From Alphaproteobacteria bacterium (GTDB lineage Bacteria; Pseudomonadota; Alphaproteobacteria; JAEULF01): a stretch of 40,331 nt of DNA. The notes beneath the pieces are model-generated. The model saw only the letters and a program-made list of their open reading frames with translations. It did not search any database and was not told the origin of the DNA. The translations under genes and the position numbers were made by a program. Positions within the stretch are counted from its first letter, which is position 1. Each line of letters starts with the position of its first letter. The DNA lies in the NCBI GenBank assembly GCA_016793965.1, contig JAEULF010000114.1, positions 1 to 40,331 on the forward strand, in the 5' to 3' direction. Shown one piece after another: positions 33,192 to 40,331 of this stretch.

Positions 33192-34159
33192 GGGGATCCC
33201 TCGCCGTGCTCGTATGTGCGCCGGACGCTGTCGGCGCCGGGAGCGCGGCGCGCGCGCCAGGCTCCGAGGATGTCGGCCTTGCCGCGCCGGAAGAGCCTGA
33301 GGCCGAGCCGCAGCGCCCGCAGCGTCAGCCCGTTGAGCTGGAAAGCGACGCGGGCGCCGTCGGCGAAGCCGCGCTCCTTCACGACGGCGAGGAAGGCGGC
33401 GGCTCGGCGCGCGCCGGCGACATGGCCCTGCGCCGTGGCGAGCCGCTTCAGCGGCTCGATCGCCTCGCTGACGATCGGGATCTCGGCCGGGCAGACGCGC
33501 TCGCACTCGTAGCAGGAGACGCAGCTGAACACCTTGGCGACGGAGCCGGCGGTCGCGCCGCGCGCGGCGCCGTCGCGCGGGTCGAGTGCCAGCTCGGCGA
33601 GCGCCACCAGCACGGCCGGGCCGGCGAAGCCCGCGTCCTTCTGGGCGATCACTGGGCAGACGGACTGGCAGGCCAGGCACTGGATGCAGTCGCGCAGGTG
33701 GACGGAAGGCGCGAAGTCGTCGGCTGCGAGCGGCTCCGGGAAGCCGGGATACTCCTCGCGGCGCTGGAGCTGCGGCGCCACCGCGGCGAGCGTCGCCTCG
33801 TAGCCGTCCCGCGACGTCACGAGGTCGCGCACGACGGGCATGTTGCCGATCGGCTCGATCGTCATGCCGTCCTGCGCCTCCTCCCAGCAGGCGAGGACGG
33901 GCGAGCCGTTGACGTTGACGGCGCAGGTGCCGCACTTCTTCGACGTGCACAGCCAGCGGTATCCCAGGTCGACGCCCAGCGCCTCGTGCACGTGGTCGAG
34001 CACGTCGAGCACGCGCATCAGGCGCGTGCGCGGCACCTCGTAGCTCTCGAAGCGCGGCGCGGCATCGACCGACGGGTCGAAGCGGCGGATGCGGACGCGG
34101 ATCGACCCGCCGGGCGCTACCCCAGGCGCTTCAGTAGTCGGCGTCGAAGAAGGGCTCAC
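33188..34159 (-). CDS. Iron-sulfur subunit of an Sdh-like oxidoreductase
   Basis: This is a 323-residue SdhB-like protein. The [2Fe-2S] ligands are Cys71, Cys76, Cys79 and Cys91. Then come Cys158-x2-Cys161-x2-Cys164-x3-Cys168-Pro and Cys213-x2-Cys216-x2-Cys219-x3-Cys223-Pro. In classical SdhB the second motif lacks the Cys corresponding to Cys216 and forms a [3Fe-4S] cluster; the extra Cys suggests a second [4Fe-4S], as reported for archaeal type-E enzymes. A C-terminal basic extension (about 260-323) is longer than usual. The GTG start at 34157-34159, with GGAG 8 bases upstream, lies 29 bp inside the flavoprotein gene. It passes electrons between flavin and the CCG subunit. Confidence 0.9.
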   Translation of the reverse strand: MSPSSTPTTEAPGVAPGGSIRVRIRRFDPSVDAAPRFESYEVPRTRLMRVLDVLDHVHEALGVDLGYRWLCTSKKCGTCAVNVNGSPVLACWEEAQDGMTIEPIGNMPVVRDLVTSRDGYEATLAAVAPQLQRREEYPGFPEPLAADDFAPSVHLRDCIQCLACQSVCPVIAQKDAGFAGPAVLVALAELALDPRDGAARGATAGSVAKVFSCVSCYECERVCPAEIPIVSEAIEPLKRLATAQGHVAGARRAAAFLAVVKERGFADGARVAFQLNGLTLRALRLGLRLFRRGKADILGAWRARRAPGADSVRRTYEHGEGSP

Positions 34160-35855
34160 GGAGCTTCTCCGGCTTGAGATGCGGCGTCGGGATCGGCGCG
34201 GTGCGCGAGCGCCATTCGCCGCCCTCGCGGCGCAGCAGCGTCTTGCAGAGCCAGGTCTCGTTGTCGACGAAGGGATAGTCGTCGCGGAAGAAGGGCCCGC
34301 GGCTCTCCTTGCGCAGCAGGCCCGAGCGCACCGTCGCCTCGCAGGCGTCGAGCATGGCGGCGACGTCGAGCGCGTCCTGCCAGCCGGTGTTCCAGGCGCG
34401 CGACGCGCTCTCCAGGCGGAAGCGCGGCACCATCTCCGCGCGCACCTGCAGCAGTCCGTCGAGGGCGGCGTTGAGCTTCGCCTCGTTCTTGACGTAGCCG
34501 AGCTCCCACATGATCTCACGGATGCGCAGCTTGGCTGCGATCGGGCGGACCGCATCGGGCCCGGCCGGGCCGGCTTGCAGGAAGCCGAAGACGCGCTTCT
34601 CCTCGTCGGCGACGGCGCCCGCCGGCAGCGGCGCATCCGGGCGGCCGAGCGCCTCCTCGGCCGCCGCCTCGCCGGCCACCTTGCCGTCGTAGCTGACCGG
34701 GCCGACGCCGCCCAAGTAGTGGGAGCCGATGCCGCCGGCGAGGTAGAGGCCGGGCAGGCTCGTGGTCATGCGCTGCGTGTCGACGTCGATGCCGCCCTGG
34801 CGCATGTGCATGGTGATGCCGCACTCGATGCGGTCCTTGCCGACGTCGAGGCCGAGCTTGCCCCAGATCTTCGCCTGGTGCTGGTAGGCCATGATGGTCT
34901 CGGCGGGTATGTGGTCGTAGCCCGACCAGTAGCCGCCGTCCCAGCGCGCCTTGCCCGCCATGACCTCGCGCGCCAGCCGGCGGATCTGCTCGACATAGGG
35001 GGCGGAGGAGGCCGGGCTGTGCGTGCGCTGCTCGTAGAACATCTCGCCGGCCTGGTTGTAGAGGCGCGAGGTCTCCTCGGTGCCGAGCAGCGGGTTCGGG
35101 TAGAGGTGGTAGCGCATCCACGAGCGCGGCTCGAGGACGTCGCTGATGTGCCACCATTGGATCTCCAGGTTGGCGGTCTCGGCCCCCGCGCGCAGCGCCA
35201 TGGCGATGCCGTCGGCCGACTGCTCGCGCGTGCCGGTGGAGCGCGTCGCCAGGTAGTCGGAATGCCCGGTCGCGAGCACCACCGCCTTGGCGCGCACGGC
35301 GAAGAACCGGCCGGACTTCAGGTCGAGCAGCGTCGCGCCGACGATCCGCCCCCCTCCCTGGCCCCCGTCCTGCAGCAGGCCCGTCGCGGCGCATTCCTCG
35401 TGCACGGGAATGCCGCGGCCGAGGATGGCGCGCCGCCGCTTGTCCATGATGATGACGCCCGAAGCGCCCTGCTTGTGCGAGACGATGGTGGGCGTGCGCG
35501 TCGCCGTCGCCATCAGCCGCCCGTCCTCGCCGCGCCGCCAGTAGACGCCGAGCTTCTCGAGGTCGGGGAAGAACTCCGTGCGCATGTACTTGCCCATGCG
35601 CAGGCAGTAGTCCTGGTCGGTCAGGTAGTGGTTGTAGTAGCGCACGGAGTAGCGCAGCCGGTCGTGGCCCTTCTGCTCCGTCGAGGTGTCGTGATAGGGC
35701 AGGTGGCTGGCGAAGATCGAGCAGCCGCTCTTGCCCATCAGGCCTTTCACGACGACGGCGACGCGGGCGCCCTTGTCGGCGGCCTTGAGCGCCGCGTTGG
35801 TGCCGGCAGCGCCGCCGCCGATCACCAGAACGTCCGTGTCCACCGACTCGATCAT
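34131..35855 (-). CDS. SdhA/FrdA-like flavoprotein with altered active site
   Basis: This is a 574-residue FAD-binding protein of the succinate dehydrogenase/fumarate reductase/adenylylsulfate reductase superfamily. Seen: dinucleotide motif GGGAAG (13-18), ATGHSDYL (195-202) and GIAMALRAGAE. The usual covalent-FAD His region is replaced by MGKSGCS (40-46), so FAD may be non-covalent. The classical Q-F-H-P-T motif is replaced by QWWHISD (233-239), and the classical H-G-x-N-R-L-G-G motif by GSHYLGGVGP (377-386) with no Arg. His350 in MHMRQGG corresponds to the conserved HYxxGG. The enzyme probably reduces or oxidises another substrate than succinate/fumarate. It heads a three-gene overlapping operon; ATG at 35853-35855. 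Confidence 0.9.
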   Translation of the reverse strand: MIESVDTDVLVIGGGAAGTNAALKAADKGARVAVVVKGLMGKSGCSIFASHLPYHDTSTEQKGHDRLRYSVRYYNHYLTDQDYCLRMGKYMRTEFFPDLEKLGVYWRRGEDGRLMATATRTPTIVSHKQGASGVIIMDKRRRAILGRGIPVHEECAATGLLQDGGQGGGRIVGATLLDLKSGRFFAVRAKAVVLATGHSDYLATRSTGTREQSADGIAMALRAGAETANLEIQWWHISDVLEPRSWMRYHLYPNPLLGTEETSRLYNQAGEMFYEQRTHSPASSAPYVEQIRRLAREVMAGKARWDGGYWSGYDHIPAETIMAYQHQAKIWGKLGLDVGKDRIECGITMHMRQGGIDVDTQRMTTSLPGLYLAGGIGSHYLGGVGPVSYDGKVAGEAAAEEALGRPDAPLPAGAVADEEKRVFGFLQAGPAGPDAVRPIAAKLRIREIMWELGYVKNEAKLNAALDGLLQVRAEMVPRFRLESASRAWNTGWQDALDVAAMLDACEATVRSGLLRKESRGPFFRDDYPFVDNETWLCKTLLRREGGEWRSRTAPIPTPHLKPEKLREPFFDADY

Positions 35856-36007
35856 CGTCACGTCCCCAGCGCGGCGCGGCAGGTTTCCTTGCGCCCCACG
35901 CCGGGCAGCGCGGGCCGCGCATGAGCCGCGGGCAGCGCAGGCAAGCAGCGCAGGCAAGGCGTCTCGAGCCATGCGGCGAGCGACGGACCGGGATCCGCCC
36001 TGACCGA

Positions 36008-36059
36008 AGCCAGCATGCGCCGTGCCCGCCGGCCCCGGCCCTGCGAACCGGGGCTGGCT
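36008..36059. terminator. Nested hairpins after ridA; candidate terminator
   Basis: AGCCAGC (36008-36014) and GCTGGCT (36053-36059) are exact complements, and inside them GCCCCGG (36032-36038) pairs with CCGGGGC (36048-36054), so alternative foldings compete at the right-hand edge. It lies about 20 bases beyond the ridA stop on the minus strand. The same 225-bp spacer carries a 13-base direct duplication, CAGCGCAGGCAAG at 35933 and 35946. No T-run is present. Confidence 0.35.
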
Positions 36060-36080
36060 CCCATGCGCGCTGAGGCGCTT

Positions 36081-36671
36081 CTAGCGCTTCCGGCGAGCGG
36101 CCTTCGGCTTGCTCGCCTTGGCGGCCTTGCGCTTGGGCGCTGCGGCCTTCTTGGCGACCTTCTTGGCGACCTTGCGCGCGGCCGGACGGGACGCCGCGCG
36201 GGCAGGCGCGGCGATCTCGGCGATGCAGTCGATCTCCACCGCGCAGTTGGCCGGAAGCGCTGCGGCGCCGAGCGCGACGCGCGTGTGCTTGCCCTTCTCG
36301 CCGAACACCTCGACCATCAGGTCGGAGCAGCCATTGATGACCTTCGGGTGGTCGGTGAACTCCGGCGGCGCGTTGACGAAGCCGACCAGCTTGACGATGC
36401 GCGCGATGCGGTCGAGGTCGCCGACTGCGCCCTTCAGCGCGGCCAGGATGTTGAGCCCGACCTGGCGCGCCGCCTGGGCGCCCTGCTCGATCGAGTACTC
36501 GCGGCCGACCTTGCCCAGCCATTCCAGCTTGCCGTCCTTGAAGGTCACCTGGCCGGAGACGAAGACGAGGTTGCCGGTAACGACCCAGGGCACGTAGTTG
36601 GCGACGGGCTTGGCGACCTGCGGCAGGACGATGCCGAGATCCTTCAATCGGGCGTCGATGCGGCCGGGCAT
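36081..36671 (-). CDS. RidA/YjgF family protein with histone-like C-terminal tail
   Basis: This is a 196-residue protein. Residues 1-155 are a RidA/YjgF/YER057c/UK114 domain: VFVSGQVTF, QAARQVGLNILAAL, IVKLVGFVN, and the active-site segment with Arg131 (HTRVALGAAALPAN) and Glu146, which match the conserved Arg and Glu of enamine/imine deaminases. They hydrolyse reactive 2-aminoacrylate-type intermediates. Residues 157-196 are a Lys/Ala/Arg/Pro-rich tail (KVAKKVAKKAAAPKRKA pattern) resembling histone H1-like tails, which is not part of the family fold and may bind nucleic acid or be a surface tail. The ATG has AGGAG 8 bases upstream. The Sdh-like operon follows 226 bp downstream on the same strand. 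Confidence 0.92.
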   Translation of the reverse strand: MPGRIDARLKDLGIVLPQVAKPVANYVPWVVTGNLVFVSGQVTFKDGKLEWLGKVGREYSIEQGAQAARQVGLNILAALKGAVGDLDRIARIVKLVGFVNAPPEFTDHPKVINGCSDLMVEVFGEKGKHTRVALGAAALPANCAVEIDCIAEIAAPARAASRPAARKVAKKVAKKAAAPKRKAAKASKPKAARRKR

Positions 36672-36759
36672 GGGCGGGCTCCTGTTGGGACGAGGACGGC
36701 GCGCACGCCTCTTAGCCTGGCGGCGGCGGCCCGCCAAGGGCCGTGCGCCGTCGCCCGCG

Positions 36760-36834
36760 CCTTACGGCCCCGCGCCTCACCGCCCCGTGCCTCATCGCCC
36801 CGTGCCTCACGGCCCCGAGCCTCATCGCCTTGCG
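36760..36834. repeat. Five tandem 15-bp repeats
   Basis: Units start at 36760, 36775, 36790, 36805 and 36820, with consensus CCTCAYSGCCCCGTG; the central ones differ at one to three positions and the outer ones at more. The last unit contains the stop codon (36822-36824) of the alginate lyase gene. The array therefore spans its 3' end and the region upstream of ridA. Confidence 0.85.
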
Positions 36835-38240
36835 TAGCGCAACGTGAGGTCGCCGCCGAGCCAGCGGACGGCGAAGGGGCGCTGCGGTGCAACGCGCGCC
36901 TCCAGCGCCGCGTCGGGCCGCAGCGCCAGGGCGAGCTCCGCCCAGCTCCAGTCGTTGCGCCCGATGGCGCGCGTGCCGTCCTGGCCGCCGACGAAATCCT
37001 GCGCCTGCCCGGTGCGCGCCTGGAAGGGCGCCGGGTCGTCGAGGCCGGCGCGGACGCGCGCGATCAGGCGGTCGAGCGCTGCCTGACCATCAGGTGCGAC
37101 GGCGACGGCGTTGGCGCGCGCGACCAACGCCAGGAAGAGCAGCGGCTCGATGGAGAAGCGGTGGTAGTGCAGCGCCTTCGAGCCGCGCATCAGCTCGCGC
37201 TCGAGGAAGCCGTCGGCATCGACGTCGCCGAGCGCGGCAGCGAACCGCGTCAGGCCCCAGTCGAGCAGGTCGCGATCGCCGGCCGCGATGCCGGCGACCG
37301 ACGTCGCCAGCGCCGCCCAATAGGCATGGTTGTTCGCCTTGTCCGACAGGCCGGGGCGCGGCGGGCGCATGTAGTACTGGGCGACCCGGTCGCCGATCGC
37401 CCGCAGCCAGCGCGCGATCCGAAGCGCCTGCGCCGGCGTCGCCGCGTCGCGGTTCTCGATGAAGGCAAGGGCGAAGGCGATGCTGCTCCATTTGCGCTCG
37501 TAGCCGCCCTGGGAGGTGACGGTGCCGAGCAGCGCCTCGGCCTCTGCCCAGGTGTCGAGCAGCGCCAGCACGCAAGCGGCGGCGCCCGGCACCCTGCGCA
37601 TGGCCTGGTCGGCCTGCGTGGAGACCGCGCTCTCGTAGGCGCGCAGCGGCTCGAGCGCGCGCCGGTAGCTCGCCATGCGCTCGGGGTCGACCTCGGAGTA
37701 GTGGCCGCCGGCGCGATAGAAGGGCTCGACGATGACGTCGCGCAGCGGCGCGATGGGCGCCGGGCAGGGCCGCGGCTTTGCGGGTGCGGCCGCGGCGCGG
37801 ACCGCCGCAGGGTCATAGGGAAGTCGGTAGGGCGGCTGTGCGCCTGACGGACCGGGGCGCGCCAGGCTCAGCCGGCAGTCGCGCGGGCCGCGTCGGCCGC
37901 TCGCGACGATGCGGCGATCATCGATGCGGCCGGCGAGCGCCAGCGGCTTGCGCTCGCTGCCGACGAGATAGTGGCCGGTCACGGTGACGGTGCCGTCCGC
38001 CGCCAGGGCCAGCGCCGACTCGTTGTAGCCGTCGGTGCCCGGACTGCCGCTCGCCCACGTCGCGCGCCCGTCGCGCAGCGCCGCCACGATGTCCATGCGC
38101 ACGGCCGCCGACCCAGGCAGCGCCTGGCAGTCGAGCGCGCCGGCATAGAGACCATCGGCGGCGTCGGCCGGCGCCCCGACGAGCGCGGCGGCGGCGCATA
38201 GCGCGGCTGCTGCGCGGCGCGCCGCGCGTTCGCGAATCAC
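36822..38240 (-). CDS. Secreted alginate lyase family protein (PL5-like)
   Basis: This is a 472-residue protein starting at a GTG (38238-38240) with GGAG 9 bases upstream. An Ala-rich signal peptide (about 1-28, cleavage near APADA-AD) sends it to the periplasm or outside. Residues 30-130 form an unfamiliar beta-rich domain with two Cys. From about 165 to 470 there is an alpha-helical domain of the alginate lyase (PL5) type, with ANNHAYWAA (302-310; Asn-Asn-His as in the catalytic region) and LHYHRFSIEPL (357-367; Tyr359). These match the AlgL-type residues that cleave mannuronate-rich alginate by beta-elimination. No alginate synthesis genes are nearby. Substrate is inferred and other uronic acid polymers remain possible. 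Confidence 0.85.
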   Translation of the reverse strand: MIRERAARRAAAALCAAAALVGAPADAADGLYAGALDCQALPGSAAVRMDIVAALRDGRATWASGSPGTDGYNESALALAADGTVTVTGHYLVGSERKPLALAGRIDDRRIVASGRRGPRDCRLSLARPGPSGAQPPYRLPYDPAAVRAAAAPAKPRPCPAPIAPLRDVIVEPFYRAGGHYSEVDPERMASYRRALEPLRAYESAVSTQADQAMRRVPGAAACVLALLDTWAEAEALLGTVTSQGGYERKWSSIAFALAFIENRDAATPAQALRIARWLRAIGDRVAQYYMRPPRPGLSDKANNHAYWAALATSVAGIAAGDRDLLDWGLTRFAAALGDVDADGFLERELMRGSKALHYHRFSIEPLLFLALVARANAVAVAPDGQAALDRLIARVRAGLDDPAPFQARTGQAQDFVGGQDGTRAIGRNDWSWAELALALRPDAALEARVAPQRPFAVRWLGGDLTLRYARR

Positions 38241-38322
38241 TGCCGTAGCTCCGTCGCTGCCAAGGCAAGGCGGTCGTAGCACGCCAGCGCTCCCCGCTCC
38301 ATGGGCGCCACGAGCACGGCGC

Positions 38323-38706
38323 TCAGCCGGCCGCGCCGGGCGGCCAGTCGCGCATCTCCACGCGCCCGTCGGCGTGGACCTCGAGGACGCGGTTGACGAG
38401 GTGGTCGAGGCGCTCGGCCGCATCGAGCGCCAGGTTGAACAGGCTGATCTGTCGCGTCCGGCCCACTTGCGGGATGATGATGATCAAGCCGTTGCGCACG
38501 TCGCGTCGGCCGAGCAGCGGCAGGAAGTCGCGCGCGTTGTTCGCGACGAAGACGAAATCGCGCGCCCGCAAGAGCGGCATCACGTTCCAGTCGCTGACGC
38601 CGGCTTGGCCGATGAACGTCACATGGGTCGCCGCGGGGCCGCGCCCCTTGGCGACGGCGACCAAGCCCGGGGGCCGGCACTCGTCGATCAGGATGCCGTC
38701 GATCAC
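38323..38706 (-). CDS. DUF5615-like PIN-type toxin candidate
   Basis: This is a 127-residue protein. The N-terminus (GILIDECRPPGLVAVA) and the following strand-helix pattern, with VTFIGQAGVSDWNVMPLLRARDFVFVANNARDF and NGLIIIIPQV, fit the DUF5615 family of PIN-like proteins: an initial acidic DE, then a late D (ARDF) near a strand. These are usually the toxin partner of a DUF433 antitoxin. The GTG start overlaps the stop of the DUF433 gene by 4 bp (GTGA), so the two are translationally coupled. RNase activity is expected from the PIN fold but not shown. Confidence 0.8.
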   Translation of the reverse strand: MIDGILIDECRPPGLVAVAKGRGPAATHVTFIGQAGVSDWNVMPLLRARDFVFVANNARDFLPLLGRRDVRNGLIIIIPQVGRTRQISLFNLALDAAERLDHLVNRVLEVHADGRVEMRDWPPGAAG

Positions 38707-38930
38707 TCCGCCGCCTTCGGGCGGGCCTCGTCCCAGCGCTTCACCGCGTCGATCCCGTCGACCGGCAAGCTGGGGTAGTCCTCGAAGATCTGGACGTTGC
38801 TGTCGCCCTCGCGCAAATAGGCGAGGATCGTCTCCGCGGGCACGCGCGTGCCGCGGACGCAGGGCATGCCGCCGAGCATGTCCGGGTTGCTGACGACCGC
38901 GGCCTTGAGGCCCCGTCGCTTCGTCTGCAT
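38703..38930 (-). CDS. DUF433 antitoxin candidate
   Basis: This 75-residue protein shows the DUF433 pattern: a short start, then SNPDMLGGMPCVRGTRV, then ETILAYLREG, then IFEDYPSLPVDGI. The G-x-P-x-x-x-G-T-R-V motif leads into a helix-turn-helix that likely binds the operon's own promoter. ATG at 38928-38930 with AGGAG about 8 bases upstream. It is the first gene of a two-gene unit with the DUF5615-like protein. The unit is flanked by the alginate lyase gene and the chemoreceptor gene. Confidence 0.87.
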   Translation of the reverse strand: MQTKRRGLKAAVVSNPDMLGGMPCVRGTRVPAETILAYLREGDSNVQIFEDYPSLPVDGIDAVKRWDEARPKAAE

Positions 38931-39023
38931 CGCTCGGCTCCTCTTCGCCGACGGTGTGCGGAGGATATGCCGCCTCCGAGATGGCATCAATCGGCGACAG
39001 CCCGGCGTGCAGCGCAGCCCCCG

Positions 39024-40331
39024 CTACCCCGCGCGGACCTCCTTGAGGAAGCCCGCCATCTCGCCCTGCAGCACGCGCGACTGCTGCGCGAGCTGCTCGG
39101 TGTGGCGCAGCATCTCGGCGGTGGCGCCGCCGGTCGAGCGGGCGGCCTTGCTCACCGCCTCGATGCGCTCGGCGACCGCGCGCACGCCGTCCACCGCCAT
39201 GGCGATGTTGCGCGCGATCTCCTGCGTCGTCGCGTTCTGCTCCTCGACCGCGCCGGCGATGGCCGTGTTGGCCTCGGTGATGCGCTCGATGGTCAGGCTG
39301 ATCTCGGTCATGGCGGTGACGGTCTGGCCGATGACGCCGCGCATGCTCTCGATCTGGCCGCCGATCTCGTCGGTCGCGCGGCCGGTCTGGGTCGCCAGGT
39401 TCTTGACCTCCGAGGCGACGACGGCGAAGCCCTTGCCGGCGTCGCCGGCGCGCGCCGCCTCGATCGTCGCGTTGAGCGCCAGCAGGTTGGTCTGCGCCGC
39501 GATGTCGGAGATGAGCTTGACCACCTCGCCGATGCGCTGCGAGGCGTTGTTGAGGCCCTCGACCAGCCCGACGGTGCGCTGCGCGGAGAGCGAGGCGTCC
39601 TGCGCCACCCTGGTCGCGTTGTTGACCTGCTTGGCGATCTCGCCCGAGGCGGCGTTGAGCTCCTCGGTCGCGGCGCCGACGCTCTGCACGTTGGCCGAGG
39701 CGTCCGTGGCGCTCCTCGCCACGGCTTCCGCGTCGCTGCCCGTGCGCGCCGCCGTCTCGGACACCGTGCGGGCGGTCCCGGCCAGCGTGCCGGCCGCGCC
39801 GGCGACGGTGCCGATGGCGCCGCCCATGGCCGTCTCGAAGCGCTGGGCGAGCGCCTGGATGCCGGCGCGCCGCTGCGCCTCGGCCTCGCGCTTGGTCTCC
39901 TCCTCGGCGGCGCGCAGGCGCGCGACCTCGGCCGCGTTGCGCTTGAACACCTCGAGGGTGCGCGCCATCTGGCCGATCTCGTCGCCGCGCTCCAGGTGCG
40001 GCACCTCGACCGCCTGGTCGCCGTGGGCGAGGCGCTCCATGGCCGCATCGATCTCGATCGTCGGCCGGGTGATCGAGGCGGCGAGGAACCACGCGGCGAG
40101 AATCACGAACAGCCCGGCGCCGGCCGAGATCAGCAGCGCGTCGCGCTCCGAGCCGGCGACGGTCTCGTCGGCCGAGCGCGCCTTGGCCGCCAGCGTTGCC
40201 GCAGCCGCCGCCAGGCTGTCGCGCTGCATCTGCGGCGCCTTGATCGCGGCCTCGACCGCGGCAGTCTGCGCCCGCAGCGCCTTGGCGTCGGCCTCGAAGC
40301 CGCGCAGCGTCGCCGACATCGCGACCATGGT
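39024..40331 (-). CDS. Methyl-accepting chemotaxis protein (5' end cut by window edge)
   Basis: The frame is open through the right edge, so the N-terminus (first membrane helix and most of the sensor domain) is missing. Visible: the end of a helical sensor region, a TM segment (LLISAGAGLFVILAAWFLAA), a HAMP domain starting ITRPTIEIDAAM, then a long helical signalling domain. The tip motif is [20 protein letters not shown], then [15 protein letters not shown], and the return arm contains AVEEQNATTQEIARN. It is similar in type to the chemoreceptor at 28814-30496, but distinct in sequence. An ATG is present 3 bases from the edge but is probably not the true start, because the sensor would be too short. 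No che genes are visible. Confidence 0.93.
   Translation of the reverse strand, partial: TMVAMSATLRGFEADAKALRAQTAAVEAAIKAPQMQRDSLAAAAATLAAKARSADETVAGSERDALLISAGAGLFVILAAWFLAASITRPTIEIDAAMERLAHGDQAVEVPHLERGDEIGQMARTLEVFKRNAAEVARLRAAEEETKREAEAQRRAGIQALAQRFETAMGGAIGTVAGAAGTLAGTARTVSETAARTGSDAEAVARSATDASANVQSVGAATEELNAASGEIAKQVNNATRVAQDASLSAQRTVGLVEGLNNASQRIGEVVKLISDIAAQTNLLALNATIEAARAGDAGKGFAVVASEVKNLATQTGRATDEIGGQIESMRGVIGQTVTAMTEISLTIERITEANTAIAGAVEEQNATTQEIARNIAMAVDGVRAVAERIEAVSKAARSTGGATAEMLRHTEQLAQQSRVLQGEMAGFLKEVRAG

Noticed and set aside
36660-36840. CRISPR array suggested by short regular repeats
   Set aside because: Units are 15 bp and directly abutting with no spacers, so it is a simple tandem repeat.

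Overview
The window is very GC-rich throughout, with strong G/C bias at third codon positions and frequent GTG starts. Its gene content fits an alphaproteobacterium of the Rhodospirillales/Hyphomicrobiales kind: a zapA gene paired with a coiled-coil gene, a fused SecDF, a DUF6429 protein, a family-17 glycosidase with a membrane tail, and cytosolic-hairpin chemoreceptors. The exact order cannot be read from the sequence. No rRNA, tRNA, CRISPR array, integrase or intact insertion sequence was found. Both ends cut genes: a membrane protein at the left edge and a chemoreceptor at the right edge.

Layout. Positions 1-5073 hold housekeeping and accessory genes: two unknown membrane proteins, a GH17-type membrane glycosidase, an NTF2-like protein, a GNAT acetyltransferase and a nitrilase-family amidohydrolase. 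Positions 5074 to about 6375 are a sharply AT-rich insert carrying two adjacent membrane-protein genes with no recognisable family; it is the clearest sign of horizontal transfer. Positions 6390-16692 carry DUF6429, a translationally coupled Usp-like/Lon-type protease pair, the Kdo transferase WaaA, a TSUP permease, a SET-domain protein, a VWA plus membrane-anchored J-domain pair, a PAS-like protein, and zapA with its coiled-coil partner.

Positions 16903-25487 are centred on a complete high-affinity potassium system. A 27-residue membrane ORF is followed by kdpF, kdpA, kdpB, kdpC, kdpD and kdpE, all on the plus strand, with possible direct repeats in the promoter region. KdpFABC is the ATP-driven potassium pump; KdpD and KdpE are the sensor kinase and response regulator that normally control it. 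A small secretory protein and a SecDF fusion follow.

The right third, 28814 to the end, is on the minus strand. It has a chemoreceptor, a FemAB/GNAT-type protein, and a three-gene operon resembling type-E succinate dehydrogenase/fumarate reductase (flavoprotein, iron-sulfur subunit, CCG-domain subunit). The flavoprotein of that operon lacks the usual succinate/fumarate-site motifs. Upstream of it lies a RidA protein with a lysine/alanine-rich histone-like tail. Next come a secreted alginate lyase, a DUF433/DUF5615 toxin-antitoxin-like pair, and the second chemoreceptor.

Non-coding structure is richer than usual. A 67-bp element occurs twice, 12 kb apart, at 62 of 67 identical positions, and one copy supplies the 3' end of secDF. 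There is also a 104-bp near-perfect inverted repeat downstream of the Sdh-like operon, five tandem 15-bp units between ridA and the alginate lyase gene, and a perfect 15-bp-arm hairpin beside the kdp locus.

The most promising leads for undescribed biology are the Sdh-like oxidoreductase with its altered active site, the two-gene membrane cassette in the AT-rich insert, and the dispersed 67-bp repeat. All domain calls are by eye, without database searches.
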